Part shown: positions 5,405-12,653 of the stretch, piece by piece
Layout: each line of letters begins with the position of its first letter
Position numbering within the stretch: position 1 is the first letter of the stretch
NCBI GenBank assembly: GCA_900548895.1
Contig: URLZ01000048.1
Location: 1 to 16,622 of the forward strand
DNA: 16,622 nucleotides
Direction: 5' to 3'
Source of the DNA: an uncultured Akkermansia sp.
GTDB lineage: Bacteria > Verrucomicrobiota > Verrucomicrobiia > Verrucomicrobiales > Akkermansiaceae
Program-made: the position numbers and the translations under genes
Notes under the pieces: model-generated
The model's database searches: none
What the model was told of the DNA's origin: nothing
What the model saw: the letters and a program-made list of their open reading frames with translations, nothing else

Positions 5405-7615
5405 ATGAACGAAACATCTCCCGGCGCCCCCGCGCCAAAGACCTCCGACGCACCCCGAACCCCGGCACCCACCGCAGCCGCCGACGCCGCAACCGCTCTG
5501 CCCGGAGCTGACTCCGAGCGCGCCCATGAGGTCGCCCAAGGCAGCGGCATTCCCCTCCCGCACCCCGGCCGGACGCGACTGAACCGCCTGGGGCGCAGCC
5601 TCATCTGTCTGCTCGGCGGCGTCTTTACCGCCCTCGCCTACCCGCCCTATGACCTCTACCCCATCGTGTGGGTGGCGCTGATCCCGCTCATCGCCGTGCT
5701 CTGGAGCGGCCCGGCGCGCTTCTGGCCGAGCTTCCGCGCCGGCTGGCTCTACGGCATGGGCTGGTACTGCGTGAGCTTTTCATGGATCACCGAGGTGAGC
5801 GCCGTCTTCCCCCTGCTCAACAACTGCTTCGGGAGCCCCGCGGACATGCCGGCGCTGCTCCGCGACAACCCGGAGCTGCTCCCCCTGCTCAACCGCCTCT
5901 TTTTCGGCCTCATCGCCTTCCTGCCCCTGATGGCGCTCTACGCCCTCCTGCCTGCCCTCTGGGCCGGCGTGGCCGGACGCTGGCTCCGCCCGCGGACGGG
6001 GGCCGGCCCCGCCCGCGACCTCAGCGAGGCCACCCCTGATGAGCGCCGCAGCGCCTGGGCGGCCTGGGCTCACGCGGACATGCGCAGCTGGCTCGGCAGC
6101 GCCGTCGCCCTCGGGGCGCTGTGGGTCTGCATCGAGTGGCTGCGCGCCCACTTCCTCTGCCTCGGCTTCAGCTGGAACAGCCTCGGCAGCGCCCTCTACG
6201 GCGGCTACGCCTTCGCGCAGTGGGCCGAGTTCATCGGCACCAACGGCCTCTCGATCATCCCCGCGAGTTTCAGCATTCTGCTCTGGGGCGCCCTTCGCCG
6301 CGCCTACCTGCACCAGCGGGGAGCGAGCCGCATCAACCGCCCCTGGGACTTTTACGGCGCCGTCGTGCTGCTGATGCTGCTCTTCCTCGGTGGCCTCATC
6401 ATGGCGCGCCAGTACTCTCCGGCGGGTATGCGCGCCGCCTCGCAGCGCGCCGAGGCGCGCGGGGAGAGCGCAAGCTGCCTCATGCTGCCCGTCATGGCCG
6501 CCCAGATCAACCTCGATCAGGTGGAGAAGATGCAGCAGGCGGCGGATCCGGCATTCCGCCGCCGCATCCGCGAGCGCTACCTCCGCCTCACCGGCGAGGC
6601 CTTCGAGGACATCCTGCGCCGCGGCATGGACGACGCCCGACGCAACCCCGAGCTGGGCATCATCCCGAAGCTGCCCCTCTGGGTCGTCTGGCCGGAGAGC
6701 GCCCTGCCCGACCACCTCTGGCGCGATACCGGCCGCAACGCCCTGTTGCAGGACCGCATCAACAGCGCCTGCCTCCTCGGCCCCGAGGGGCTGCCCGGGC
6801 TCCGCAGCAGCCTGGCGGATCGCCTCGGTGCGGCACCCTTCACCCTCTTCGCCGGCGGTGATGAGATTCTGCTGCGGGACGCCGACGGCACGGCGACGGA
6901 CGCCTTCAACACCATCCTCATGCCCGACGGCCGGCGCCTGAGCCCTGCGGGCATGTACAACTCGCTCGTCGTCATCCCCGAGGGCTTCGATTCCGTCACC
7001 ACCACCGCCAAGCAGCACCTCATGCCCTTCGGGGAATACATCCCCCTCGTCACCACCATATCCTGGATCGGCGACGCCTACTCTCAGCTCACCGGCACGC
7101 AGGTGGGCGACGGCATCATTCCGGGCAGCGGCAGCGATCCGCTCACGCTCTCCCTGCCCGACAGCGGCCGGCGCATCAGCGTCATCCCCGCCGTGTGTTA
7201 TGAGGACACCGTCGGCGACCTCATCGCCAAGTTCGTGCGCCCGGAGCCGCAAGTCATCGTCAACGTCACCAACGACGCCTGGTTCCGCCGCTCTGCCTGC
7301 GGCGAGCAGCAGGCCCGCATGGCGGCCTTCCGCTGCATCGAGCTGCGCCGCCCCATGGTGCGCGCAGCCAACATGGGCGTCACCTGTAGCATAGCGCCCA
7401 ACGGCGCGCCCATCGACGAGCTGCGCGATGCGGACGGCAAGCCTTGGCTTGAGGGCTACAGCTACGCCTTGCTCCCCGTCGATCTCAGCGGGCGCGTCAC
7501 ACTCTACGCCCGCTGGGGCGAGTGGTTCTGCGTCGTCTGCGCCGCCCTCGTCCTGCTGGCTCTGCTGCGCCGCCGTCTCAGCAGACGCGCCTCCGGGCCG
7601 CAGCCGTGCCGCTGA
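5405..7615 (+). CDS. lnt: Apolipoprotein N-acyltransferase
   Basis: Inner-membrane enzyme that adds the third acyl chain to the N-terminal cysteine of lipoproteins, the last step of lipoprotein maturation in diderms. The 736 residues comprise a ~55-residue Pro/Ala-rich N-terminal extension, several hydrophobic helices (from about 63 to 335), and a periplasmic nitrilase-type domain (~360-695) with the complete Glu-Lys-Cys triad: Glu431 in WPESALP, Lys536 in KQHLMPFGEY, and Cys598 in AVCYEDTVGD. NVTNDAWF (620-627) is another family hallmark. A final helix (~707-722) anchors the C-terminus. It is much longer than the roughly 510-residue E. coli enzyme because of the N-terminal extension and a long insert between helices (~195-228). 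No ribosome site precedes ATG 5405, so the start, and hence the extension, is less certain than the identity. Confidence 0.96.
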   Translation: MNETSPGAPAPKTSDAPRTPAPTAAADAATALPGADSERAHEVAQGSGIPLPHPGRTRLNRLGRSLICLLGGVFTALAYPPYDLYPIVWVALIPLIAVLWSGPARFWPSFRAGWLYGMGWYCVSFSWITEVSAVFPLLNNCFGSPADMPALLRDNPELLPLLNRLFFGLIAFLPLMALYALLPALWAGVAGRWLRPRTGAGPARDLSEATPDERRSAWAAWAHADMRSWLGSAVALGALWVCIEWLRAHFLCLGFSWNSLGSALYGGYAFAQWAEFIGTNGLSIIPASFSILLWGALRRAYLHQRGASRINRPWDFYGAVVLLMLLFLGGLIMARQYSPAGMRAASQRAEARGESASCLMLPVMAAQINLDQVEKMQQAADPAFRRRIRERYLRLTGEAFEDILRRGMDDARRNPELGIIPKLPLWVVWPESALPDHLWRDTGRNALLQDRINSACLLGPEGLPGLRSSLADRLGAAPFTLFAGGDEILLRDADGTATDAFNTILMPDGRRLSPAGMYNSLVVIPEGFDSVTTTAKQHLMPFGEYIPLVTTISWIGDAYSQLTGTQVGDGIIPGSGSDPLTLSLPDSGRRISVIPAVCYEDTVGDLIAKFVRPEPQVIVNVTNDAWFRRSACGEQQARMAAFRCIELRRPMVRAANMGVTCSIAPNGAPIDELRDADGKPWLEGYSYALLPVDLSGRVTLYARWGEWFCVVCAALVLLALLRRRLSRRASGPQPCR

Positions 7616-7819
7616 GCGCGCGTGAACGCGCGGACTCCCCGATTCTGCGGCGGCGCCGCCAAGCAGAAGCGGCGCGGCGCGAGAAAGCGGACGGTGAGAA
7701 GGCGGCGCGGGAGACGCGATGCAGGCGAAGGCTGCATGGGTGAAGCCATGCGTGAGGAAGCCGTCCCTCCGAAGCTGCGCGGGTGAGGCGATTTCGTCGG
7801 CTGCTGTCCGTTTTCAGTC
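7616..7819. other. Non-coding gap after lnt with two small hairpins
   Basis: No credible gene was found here. Two dyads are visible: CGCGCG (7617-7622) with CGCGCG (7627-7632) around a TGAA loop directly after the lnt stop, and GCATGG (7734-7739) with CCATGC (7746-7751). Neither has a T-run. The first may end lnt transcription; the second lies in a G/A-rich stretch of unknown role. Confidence 0.4.
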
Positions 7820-7849
7820 TTGCCAAGCCAGGGGCAGCGCGCCTATAAT
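7820..7849 (+). promoter_or_regulatory. Promoter of the thioredoxin-fold gene, abutting its start codon
   Basis: TTGCCA (7820-7825) and a consensus TATAAT (7844-7849) are 18 bases apart. The predicted transcription start is about 7856-7857, at the ATG of 7857. The -10 box overlaps the upstream in-frame ATG at 7848, ruling it out for this transcript. This is the best-matched promoter in the window. Confidence 0.7.
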
Positions 7850-7856
7850 GCGAGCC

Positions 7857-9326
7857 ATGAAGATGAGTTTGTCAGGGGCGCTGGTGCTGCTGGCGCTGGC
7901 GGGGTTGTCGGCCTCGGCAACCGAAGAGGAGATGAAGGCCGCGATGCACCAGTGGGAGCAGCGCCTTGCGGAATACGAGGCCGCCCTCAGCAGTGCGGCC
8001 TCCCCCGAAGCCCGCGCGGCGGTGAAGGCGCCGTCCGGCAACGAAACGGCGGCGGCACTGTGGCGCTCCGTCTCCGGCAAGACCGGAACGCGGCTCAAGG
8101 TGACGCGCCCCGCGCAGGTGCCGACGACGGACGCCGGGCGCGAGGAGTCCCGCCGCGTGCCGACCTATGAATTCGAACAGCCTTGGGCAGCGCCGGCGGT
8201 CGTGTGGCTGCTGAGCCACCCGGCCGAGTTCGCGGCTCTCTTCAAGGGTCGCGAGCAGCAGCTGGCCGACTACGCCAATCTGATGCTCGACGCCATCGAG
8301 GAGGTGCACTACGCCAGCCCTCTGATGGCGGAGATGTGCCCCCTGCTCGCCGAGTCCCCCAGTGTGCGCCACTACGGGATTCTCAAAAAGATCTACGAGC
8401 AAAACACCGACAAAAACGCTCGCGGCGCAGCGGCCATGGGGCTGAGCATTCAGCTCGCCAGCCCCTTGGTGTCGGGAACGGTGGGCTCGCCGCAGATCGC
8501 GCGCAGCTATCGCCTGCACTACCTGAGGCAGGCCCTGACGCTCTCGAGCGACCAGCAGCGCTTCGGCTCCGTCAGCCTGACGGAAGCCGCAGCCGATCAG
8601 GCCTACATCCTGCGCCATCTGAGCGTGGGCTCCATCCCCCCGCCCTTGAAACTGGAGTCTCTGACGGGGCAGCAGGCCACCTTCCCCGCCCGTGACAAGG
8701 TATCGCTGCTCTTTTTCTGGGCGCCCGGGGAGAATGTGGGGAGCCGCATCATGGCCAAGCAGGAGGCCATCACCCGCCAGTACCCCGCCCTCGCCTTTTT
8801 CCCCGTGACGATGAAGCCGCAGGATGTCGACCTATTCCGCGCCGACCTCGAACAGCTCGGGGTCAAGGAAACTTGGACCGACGATGAGGCCGGCAGCGCC
8901 GCGCAGGCCTATCGCGTGCGCCAGCTTCCTCTGGCGGTGCTGGTGGATGAGAACTGCCGCATCCGCTACATCGGCTTCCCGGACATGAAATTGCAGGCGG
9001 CCATGGACTCCTGCCTGAGCCGCTCCGGCAGCTCCGGCAGCTCCGGGCGCGCCGTCGTGCTGCCGGAGACCGCGGACGGGGCCTCGGCGGAGGGAGAGCC
9101 GGAGGTCATCCTTCAGCCGGGCTCGCAGCCCACGCCGACGACAGCACCCGACGAGAACGCCGAGTCTCCGAACGCCGAACCCACGACCGGCTCTGCCGGA
9201 CCAACCCAGGCAAGCGCAGACGGAACTCCGGCTGCGGAAGCCTCGAGCCCCGACGCAGGCAATCCGGCCACGGATGCTGCCCCGAGCGATGAGGCCCCGC
9301 CGCTGCGCGAGATGCCGGAGTTCTGA
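7857..9326 (+). CDS. Secreted thioredoxin-fold protein lacking the redox cysteines
   Basis: A 489-residue exported protein. Residues 1-21 form a signal peptide (cleavage likely after SASA). A helical region follows, with a coiled-coil-like segment at ~22-48 and a larger domain at ~105-255. Residues ~262-385 have the layout of a TlpA/AhpC-like thioredoxin fold: a strand and turn VSLLFFWAPGENVGS (282-296), a helix, a second strand (ALAFFPVTM), and the cis-proline loop RQLPLAVLVDE (355-365). Where a redox-active relative carries WCxxC after FWAP, this protein has GENVG, so it cannot do dithiol chemistry and probably acts in binding or structure. The tail (~388-489) is a Ser/Gly then Pro/Glu/Ala-rich disordered linker. 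Start 7857 is chosen because the -10 box covers ATG 7848; ATG 7863 is also possible. The gene stands alone between lnt and dapA. Confidence 0.8.
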   Translation: MKMSLSGALVLLALAGLSASATEEEMKAAMHQWEQRLAEYEAALSSAASPEARAAVKAPSGNETAAALWRSVSGKTGTRLKVTRPAQVPTTDAGREESRRVPTYEFEQPWAAPAVVWLLSHPAEFAALFKGREQQLADYANLMLDAIEEVHYASPLMAEMCPLLAESPSVRHYGILKKIYEQNTDKNARGAAAMGLSIQLASPLVSGTVGSPQIARSYRLHYLRQALTLSSDQQRFGSVSLTEAAADQAYILRHLSVGSIPPPLKLESLTGQQATFPARDKVSLLFFWAPGENVGSRIMAKQEAITRQYPALAFFPVTMKPQDVDLFRADLEQLGVKETWTDDEAGSAAQAYRVRQLPLAVLVDENCRIRYIGFPDMKLQAAMDSCLSRSGSSGSSGRAVVLPETADGASAEGEPEVILQPGSQPTPTTAPDENAESPNAEPTTGSAGPTQASADGTPAAEASSPDAGNPATDAAPSDEAPPLREMPEF

Positions 9327-9430
9327 TCGATCAGCTCGCGAGCCCCTGCTCTCCGGGTTTCGACGGGGCGCCGACGAGGCTCCGGGCGGGCTCCGCCTGT
9401 TCGCAACCGCAGCTTCTGAGGCGCAGAGAC

Positions 9431-9452
9431 TTGGGCAAAAGCCCCCAATTTT
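9431..9452 (+). terminator. Short terminator-like hairpin before the dapA promoter
   Basis: GGGC (9433-9436) pairs with GCCC (9441-9444) around AAAA, or TTGGG (9431-9435) pairs with CCCAA (9444-9448), followed by TTTT (9449-9452). It is small but well placed, ending the upstream unit just before the dapA -35 box. A separate perfect palindrome, CTGATCGATCAG, covers the upstream stop codon at 9323-9334. Confidence 0.5.
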
Positions 9453-9456
9453 AGAC

Positions 9457-9484
9457 GTGACAATCCGCCCTCTTGTGATAGAAT
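9457..9484 (+). promoter_or_regulatory. Promoter of the dapA operon
   Basis: GTGACA (9457-9462) and TAGAAT (9479-9484) are 16 bases apart, with a TG at 9476-9477 making an extended -10. The predicted start near 9491 leaves a leader of about five bases before the dapA ATG at 9496, too short for a ribosome-binding site upstream of the start. Confidence 0.65.
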
Positions 9485-9495
9485 AGCGCAGAGCT

Positions 9496-10377
9496 ATGAA
9501 ATACCAGGGTCTCTACACGGCTATTGTGACGCCTTTCCGCGACGGCAAGGTGGATGTTGACGCTTTCAAGGCGCTTGTCGAAGCACAGATCGCCGGCGGC
9601 GTGGACGGCATCGTGCCGGTGGGCACGACGGGCGAGTCCCCGACGCTCAGCCATGAGGAACACATGGAGGTGATTCGCCTGGCCATCGAGTTTGCCGCAG
9701 GCCGATGCAGCGTGATTGCCGGCACGGGCTCGAACTCGACGCATGAGGCCATTCTGATGACGCAGGAGGCGGCCCGCCTCGGCGCCGACGGCACGCTTCA
9801 GGTTTGCCCCTATTACAACAAGCCCAGCCAGGAGGGTCTCTACCGCCACTTCCGCGCGGTGGCCGAGTGCTCGGATCTGCCCGTGCTGCTCTACAGCATC
9901 CCGAGCCGCAGCGGTGTGGAGATTGCCGTGGACACGGTGGCTCGCCTCGCTCAGGACTGCCCGACGATTACGGCTCTCAAGGAGGCCGGCGGCAGCGTCG
10001 ACCGCGTCAACCAGCTCATGCAGAAGGTGCCGGAGGGCTTCGCCGTGCTCTGCGGCGATGACGGCCTGACGGTGCCCTTCATCGCCTGCGGCGCGGTGGG
10101 TCTCGTCTCGGTGACGGCGAATGTGGCTCCGGCTCAGATGAAGGCTCTGGTGGATGCGGCTCTCTCGGGAGACGGTCGCCGCGCTCTGGAGTTGCAGAAA
10201 AAGTATTACCCGCTGATGAAGGGGCTCATGAGTCTGGATGTGAACCCGGTGCCGATCAAGGCGGCTCTGGCCCAGCGCGGCGATATCTCGTGGGAGCTGC
10301 GCCTGCCTCTGGCTCCGCTGGCGGAGGAGAAGCGGACGGTGCTGGCGGATCTGCTGCGCCGCTACGATCTGATGTGA
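9496..10377 (+). CDS. dapA: 4-hydroxy-tetrahydrodipicolinate synthase
   Basis: Condenses pyruvate with aspartate semialdehyde, the first committed step toward diaminopimelate and lysine, in the cytoplasm. The 293 residues match the family length and nearly the E. coli numbering. Lys162 (TALKEAGG) forms the Schiff base with pyruvate. Tyr133 (LLYSIPSRSG), Thr45 (GTTGES) and Tyr107 (CPYYNKPSQEG) are the catalytic relay residues, and Arg138 in the same loop binds the substrate carboxylate. The start is ATG 9496, the only one that keeps the standard N-terminus MKYQGLYTAIVTPF. dapB follows after a 57-base gap, and the pair is probably transcribed together with folK and panB from the promoter at 9457. 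Distinction from other members of the aldolase superfamily rests on the Arg138 context and on the neighbouring dapB. Confidence 0.96.
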   Translation: MKYQGLYTAIVTPFRDGKVDVDAFKALVEAQIAGGVDGIVPVGTTGESPTLSHEEHMEVIRLAIEFAAGRCSVIAGTGSNSTHEAILMTQEAARLGADGTLQVCPYYNKPSQEGLYRHFRAVAECSDLPVLLYSIPSRSGVEIAVDTVARLAQDCPTITALKEAGGSVDRVNQLMQKVPEGFAVLCGDDGLTVPFIACGAVGLVSVTANVAPAQMKALVDAALSGDGRRALELQKKYYPLMKGLMSLDVNPVPIKAALAQRGDISWELRLPLAPLAEEKRTVLADLLRRYDLM

Positions 10378-10381
10378 GACC

Positions 10382-10402
10382 GGAGAGGCTGCGGACCTCT
10401 CC
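10382..10402 (+). other. Hairpin between dapA and dapB
   Basis: GGAGAGG (10382-10388) pairs perfectly with CCTCTCC (10396-10402), with a seven-base loop, immediately after the dapA stop. No T-run follows directly (the next T-rich bases are at 10416-10419), so it is more likely an mRNA-stabilising or partial-attenuation hairpin than a full terminator. Confidence 0.5.
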
Positions 10403-10431
10403 CCCTGCATGATCATTTTACTGTTGATACC

Positions 10432-11166
10432 ATGATGAAGATTCTGGTGACGGGCGCCTCGGGGCGCATGGGTCAGGCCGTTCAGCAGGCCGTGGCTCAG
10501 AACGCACAGACGGAGCTGGCGTCGACTCACGATGTGGGTCAGGATGTTGCCGAGGCCATTTCGGCGGCGGACATTGCGATTGACTTTTCGTTTCACGGCT
10601 TCACGCCCGAGCTGCTGAAGGTGGCGCTGGCGCAGAACAAGCCGCTGGTGATCGGCACGACGGGTCACACGGCGGAGGAGCGTGCGGCGATCGTTGAGGC
10701 TTCGTCGCAAATCCCGATTGTCTTCGCTTCGAACTACTCCGTCGGCGTCAACACGCTTTTCTGGCTGACGCGCAAGGCGACGCGCATTCTGCGCGACTAC
10801 GATATCGAGATTGTGGAGATGCACCACCACCACAAGCTCGATGCGCCGAGCGGCACGGCCCGCACGCTCGCGGAGATTGTCTGCGAGGAGACGGGAATGG
10901 ATCCGGAGAAGGATGTGATGCACGGCCGCGAGGGGCTGGTGGGCGCTCGCCCGCAGCGCCAGATTGGCATGCATTCGCTGCGCGGCGGCGATGTCGTGGG
11001 CGATCACACGGTGATCTTCGCGACGGACGGCGAGCGCGTGGAGCTGGCGCACAAGGCGTCGAGCCGCATGACCTTTGCGGCCGGTGCGGTGCGCGCGGCG
11101 CTCTGGCTGGCGGACAAGCCGGCCGGGCTCTACACGATGCAGGATGTGCTGGGCTTCGCCGACTGA
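10432..11166 (+). CDS. dapB: 4-hydroxy-tetrahydrodipicolinate reductase
   Basis: Reduces the DapA product with NAD(P)H in the second step of diaminopimelate synthesis. The 244-residue protein begins with a Rossmann nucleotide-binding loop, VTGASGRMG (6-14). IGTTGHT (74-80) and FASNYSVGVN (98-107) are cofactor and hinge segments. EMHHHHKLDAPSGTA (129-143) is the catalytic signature, providing the conserved His and Lys and the substrate-binding loop. Two adjacent ATG codons (10432 and 10435) could start it; the second gives the usual MKILVTGASG. Neither has a Shine-Dalgarno sequence, although the gene is probably translated from the dapA transcript. It is somewhat shorter than the E. coli enzyme (about 270 residues), which is normal for several phyla. 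Confidence 0.96.
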   Translation: MMKILVTGASGRMGQAVQQAVAQNAQTELASTHDVGQDVAEAISAADIAIDFSFHGFTPELLKVALAQNKPLVIGTTGHTAEERAAIVEASSQIPIVFASNYSVGVNTLFWLTRKATRILRDYDIEIVEMHHHHKLDAPSGTARTLAEIVCEETGMDPEKDVMHGREGLVGARPQRQIGMHSLRGGDVVGDHTVIFATDGERVELAHKASSRMTFAAGAVRAALWLADKPAGLYTMQDVLGFAD

Positions 11167-11210
11167 GCGAGCCCTGCGTTCTCTCCTCAATTTAACCCGA
11201 GGCTGATCTG

Positions 11211-11723
11211 ATGGCTGACGGGATGCAGCAGCTGCGCCGCGTGGGCATCGCCCTCGGCTCCAACATCGGTGATCGCTTGGCCTGCCTGGAGCGCGCCTGC
11301 GATGAGCTCAGCGAGCTCTTCGGCGCACTGCGGCTCTCTCAGGTGTACGAAACGGAGCCCGTGGGCTGTCCGGAGGGCTCCCCGGCCTACCTCAACGCCT
11401 GCGTGGAGGTGGAGTCGCCGCTGGAGCCGGAGCAGATTCTGCGGCACCTTCAGCGCATCGAGGAAGCGCTGGGACGGGTGCGCCACGGGGTGTACGGTGA
11501 GCCGCGCACTTGCGACTTGGATCTGCTGTACGTGGGCGACCTGCGGCGCGAGTCCGCGGAGCTGGTGCTGCCGCACCCGCGGGCTCACCTGCGCGAGTTC
11601 GTGCTGAGGCCGCTGGCGGACATTGACCCGCTGCTGATGCTGCCCGGGCAGACGCAGACGGTGGCCCGCCTGCTGGAGGCCCTGCCGAAGGACGGCCCCT
11701 CGGTGCGCCCCTTCCCCCTCTGA
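11211..11723 (+). CDS. folK: 2-amino-4-hydroxy-6-hydroxymethyldihydropteridine pyrophosphokinase
   Basis: Transfers pyrophosphate from ATP to 6-hydroxymethyl-dihydropterin, activating it for condensation with p-aminobenzoate in folate synthesis. The 170-residue protein has every HPPK landmark: ALGSNIGDR (14-22), YETEPVG (46-52), YLNACVEVES (60-69), LGRVRHGVYGEPRTCDLDLL (87-106), where Asp102 and Asp104 are the Mg2+ ligands, and LPHPRAHLREFVLRPLADI (120-138). It is the only gene in this operon with a plausible Shine-Dalgarno: GAGG at 11199-11202, eight bases from ATG 11211. It follows dapB by 44 bases and precedes panB by 14, so co-transcription is likely. It is monofunctional, with no fused FolB or FolP domain. 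Confidence 0.95.
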   Translation: MADGMQQLRRVGIALGSNIGDRLACLERACDELSELFGALRLSQVYETEPVGCPEGSPAYLNACVEVESPLEPEQILRHLQRIEEALGRVRHGVYGEPRTCDLDLLYVGDLRRESAELVLPHPRAHLREFVLRPLADIDPLLMLPGQTQTVARLLEALPKDGPSVRPFPL

Positions 11724-11737
11724 GCTCGTTTTTTCTG

Positions 11738-12514
11738 ATGGCCATGAACAGCAAGATCGATGCAATTCTCGCCGCCAAGGGGCAGCGGCCTCTGGCGGAA
11801 ATGACAGCCTACGATTACCCGACGGCGCGCCTGTTGGATGAGGCCGGCTATGACATGATTCTCGTCGGGGATTCGCTCGGCATGATGGTGCTGGGCTTCC
11901 CGGACACGACGCAGGTGACGCTGGCTCACATGCTTCACCACGGTGAGGCGGTGGCGCGCGCGGTCAAAAAGGCCGTGGTGATTCTCGACATGCCCATTCA
12001 CACCTATGATACGCCCGAGCAGGCTCTGGAGACGGGCCGCCGCATGATGGAGACGGGCGTGGATGCGGTGAAGCTGGAGGGCGGCGCTGACAAGGAGGCG
12101 CAGATTGCGGCTCTGGTGCAGGCCGGCATTCCCGTTCAGGCTCACATCGGCCTGCTGCCGCAGAAGGTGCGCGAGGAGGGCGGCTTCCGCATGAAGGGGA
12201 AGACGGATGAGGAGGCGGAGGCCATCATGCGCGACATGGAGGCCGTGGTGCGCGCCGGGGCTTTTTCCGTGGTGATTGAGTGCACGAAGCACCGCGTGGC
12301 CGCCGAGGTGACGCGACGCTGCCCGATTCCGACGATCGGCATCGGCGCCGGACACGGCACCTGCGACGGCGAGGTGGCCGTCGTGCACGACGTCATCGGC
12401 GCCTATCCCTGGTTCGTGCCGGGCTTCGCCAAACCTCTGGCCGACGTGGCCGGCGAGATCACGCGCGCGGCGACGGCTTGGAAGACGGCGCTGACGCTGC
12501 CTCCTCGGGCCTGA
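11738..12514 (+). CDS. panB: 3-methyl-2-oxobutanoate hydroxymethyltransferase
   Basis: Transfers a hydroxymethyl group from 5,10-methylene-tetrahydrofolate to ketoisovalerate, making ketopantoate, the first step of pantothenate and coenzyme A synthesis. The 258 residues cover the whole TIM barrel: TAYDYPTA (23-30), VGDSLGMMVLG (43-53) with metal ligand Asp45, DMPIHTY (84-90) with Asp84, VKLEGG (111-116), QAHIGLLPQ (134-142), the catalytic Glu181 in VVIECTKHR, and IGIGAGHGTCDGEV (200-213). These positions match the E. coli enzyme. It begins 14 bases after folK with no visible Shine-Dalgarno; ATG 11738 or 11744 could be used. Its need for a folate co-substrate gives a simple metabolic reason to sit beside folK. 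No panC or panD is in the window. Confidence 0.96.
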   Translation: MAMNSKIDAILAAKGQRPLAEMTAYDYPTARLLDEAGYDMILVGDSLGMMVLGFPDTTQVTLAHMLHHGEAVARAVKKAVVILDMPIHTYDTPEQALETGRRMMETGVDAVKLEGGADKEAQIAALVQAGIPVQAHIGLLPQKVREEGGFRMKGKTDEEAEAIMRDMEAVVRAGAFSVVIECTKHRVAAEVTRRCPIPTIGIGAGHGTCDGEVAVVHDVIGAYPWFVPGFAKPLADVAGEITRAATAWKTALTLPPRA

Positions 12515-12653
12515 GTTTTTTTGCCCCCCTCAACGCCGGGGCATATCCTCCTGCGTCCTCCGGCATCCCCCTGCTCTAGCTCGGTAGAGCACTCGGCACG
12601 GGCTGTGCGGGAGCGCTTCAGGCTATGACAGGGGCTCCACCGCTCCGCCGCAT
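12515..12653. other. Convergent intergenic region with a hairpin
   Basis: This 139-base gap lies between the convergent ends of panB and the kinase gene. It holds a T-run (12516-12522) right after the panB stop, a TGCCCC/GGGGCA pair (12522-12527 with 12538-12543), and a perfect 7-bp hairpin, TGCTCTA (12572-12578) with TAGAGCA (12585-12591). CCCCTG (12568-12573) can alternatively pair with CAGGGG (12629-12634). No element is a textbook terminator, but the cluster of stems probably serves to end transcription from both sides. Confidence 0.45.

Noticed and set aside
7719..7856. 46-codon upstream extension of the thioredoxin-fold gene
   Set aside because: It covers the promoter and hairpins and lacks a signal peptide at its start, whereas ATG 7857 gives a clean signal peptide.
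9451..11190. Antisense open frame of about 579 codons opposite dapA and dapB
   Set aside because: It crosses two well-identified genes, is Arg/His-rich with no recognisable motif, and is explained by GC-rich codon shadowing.
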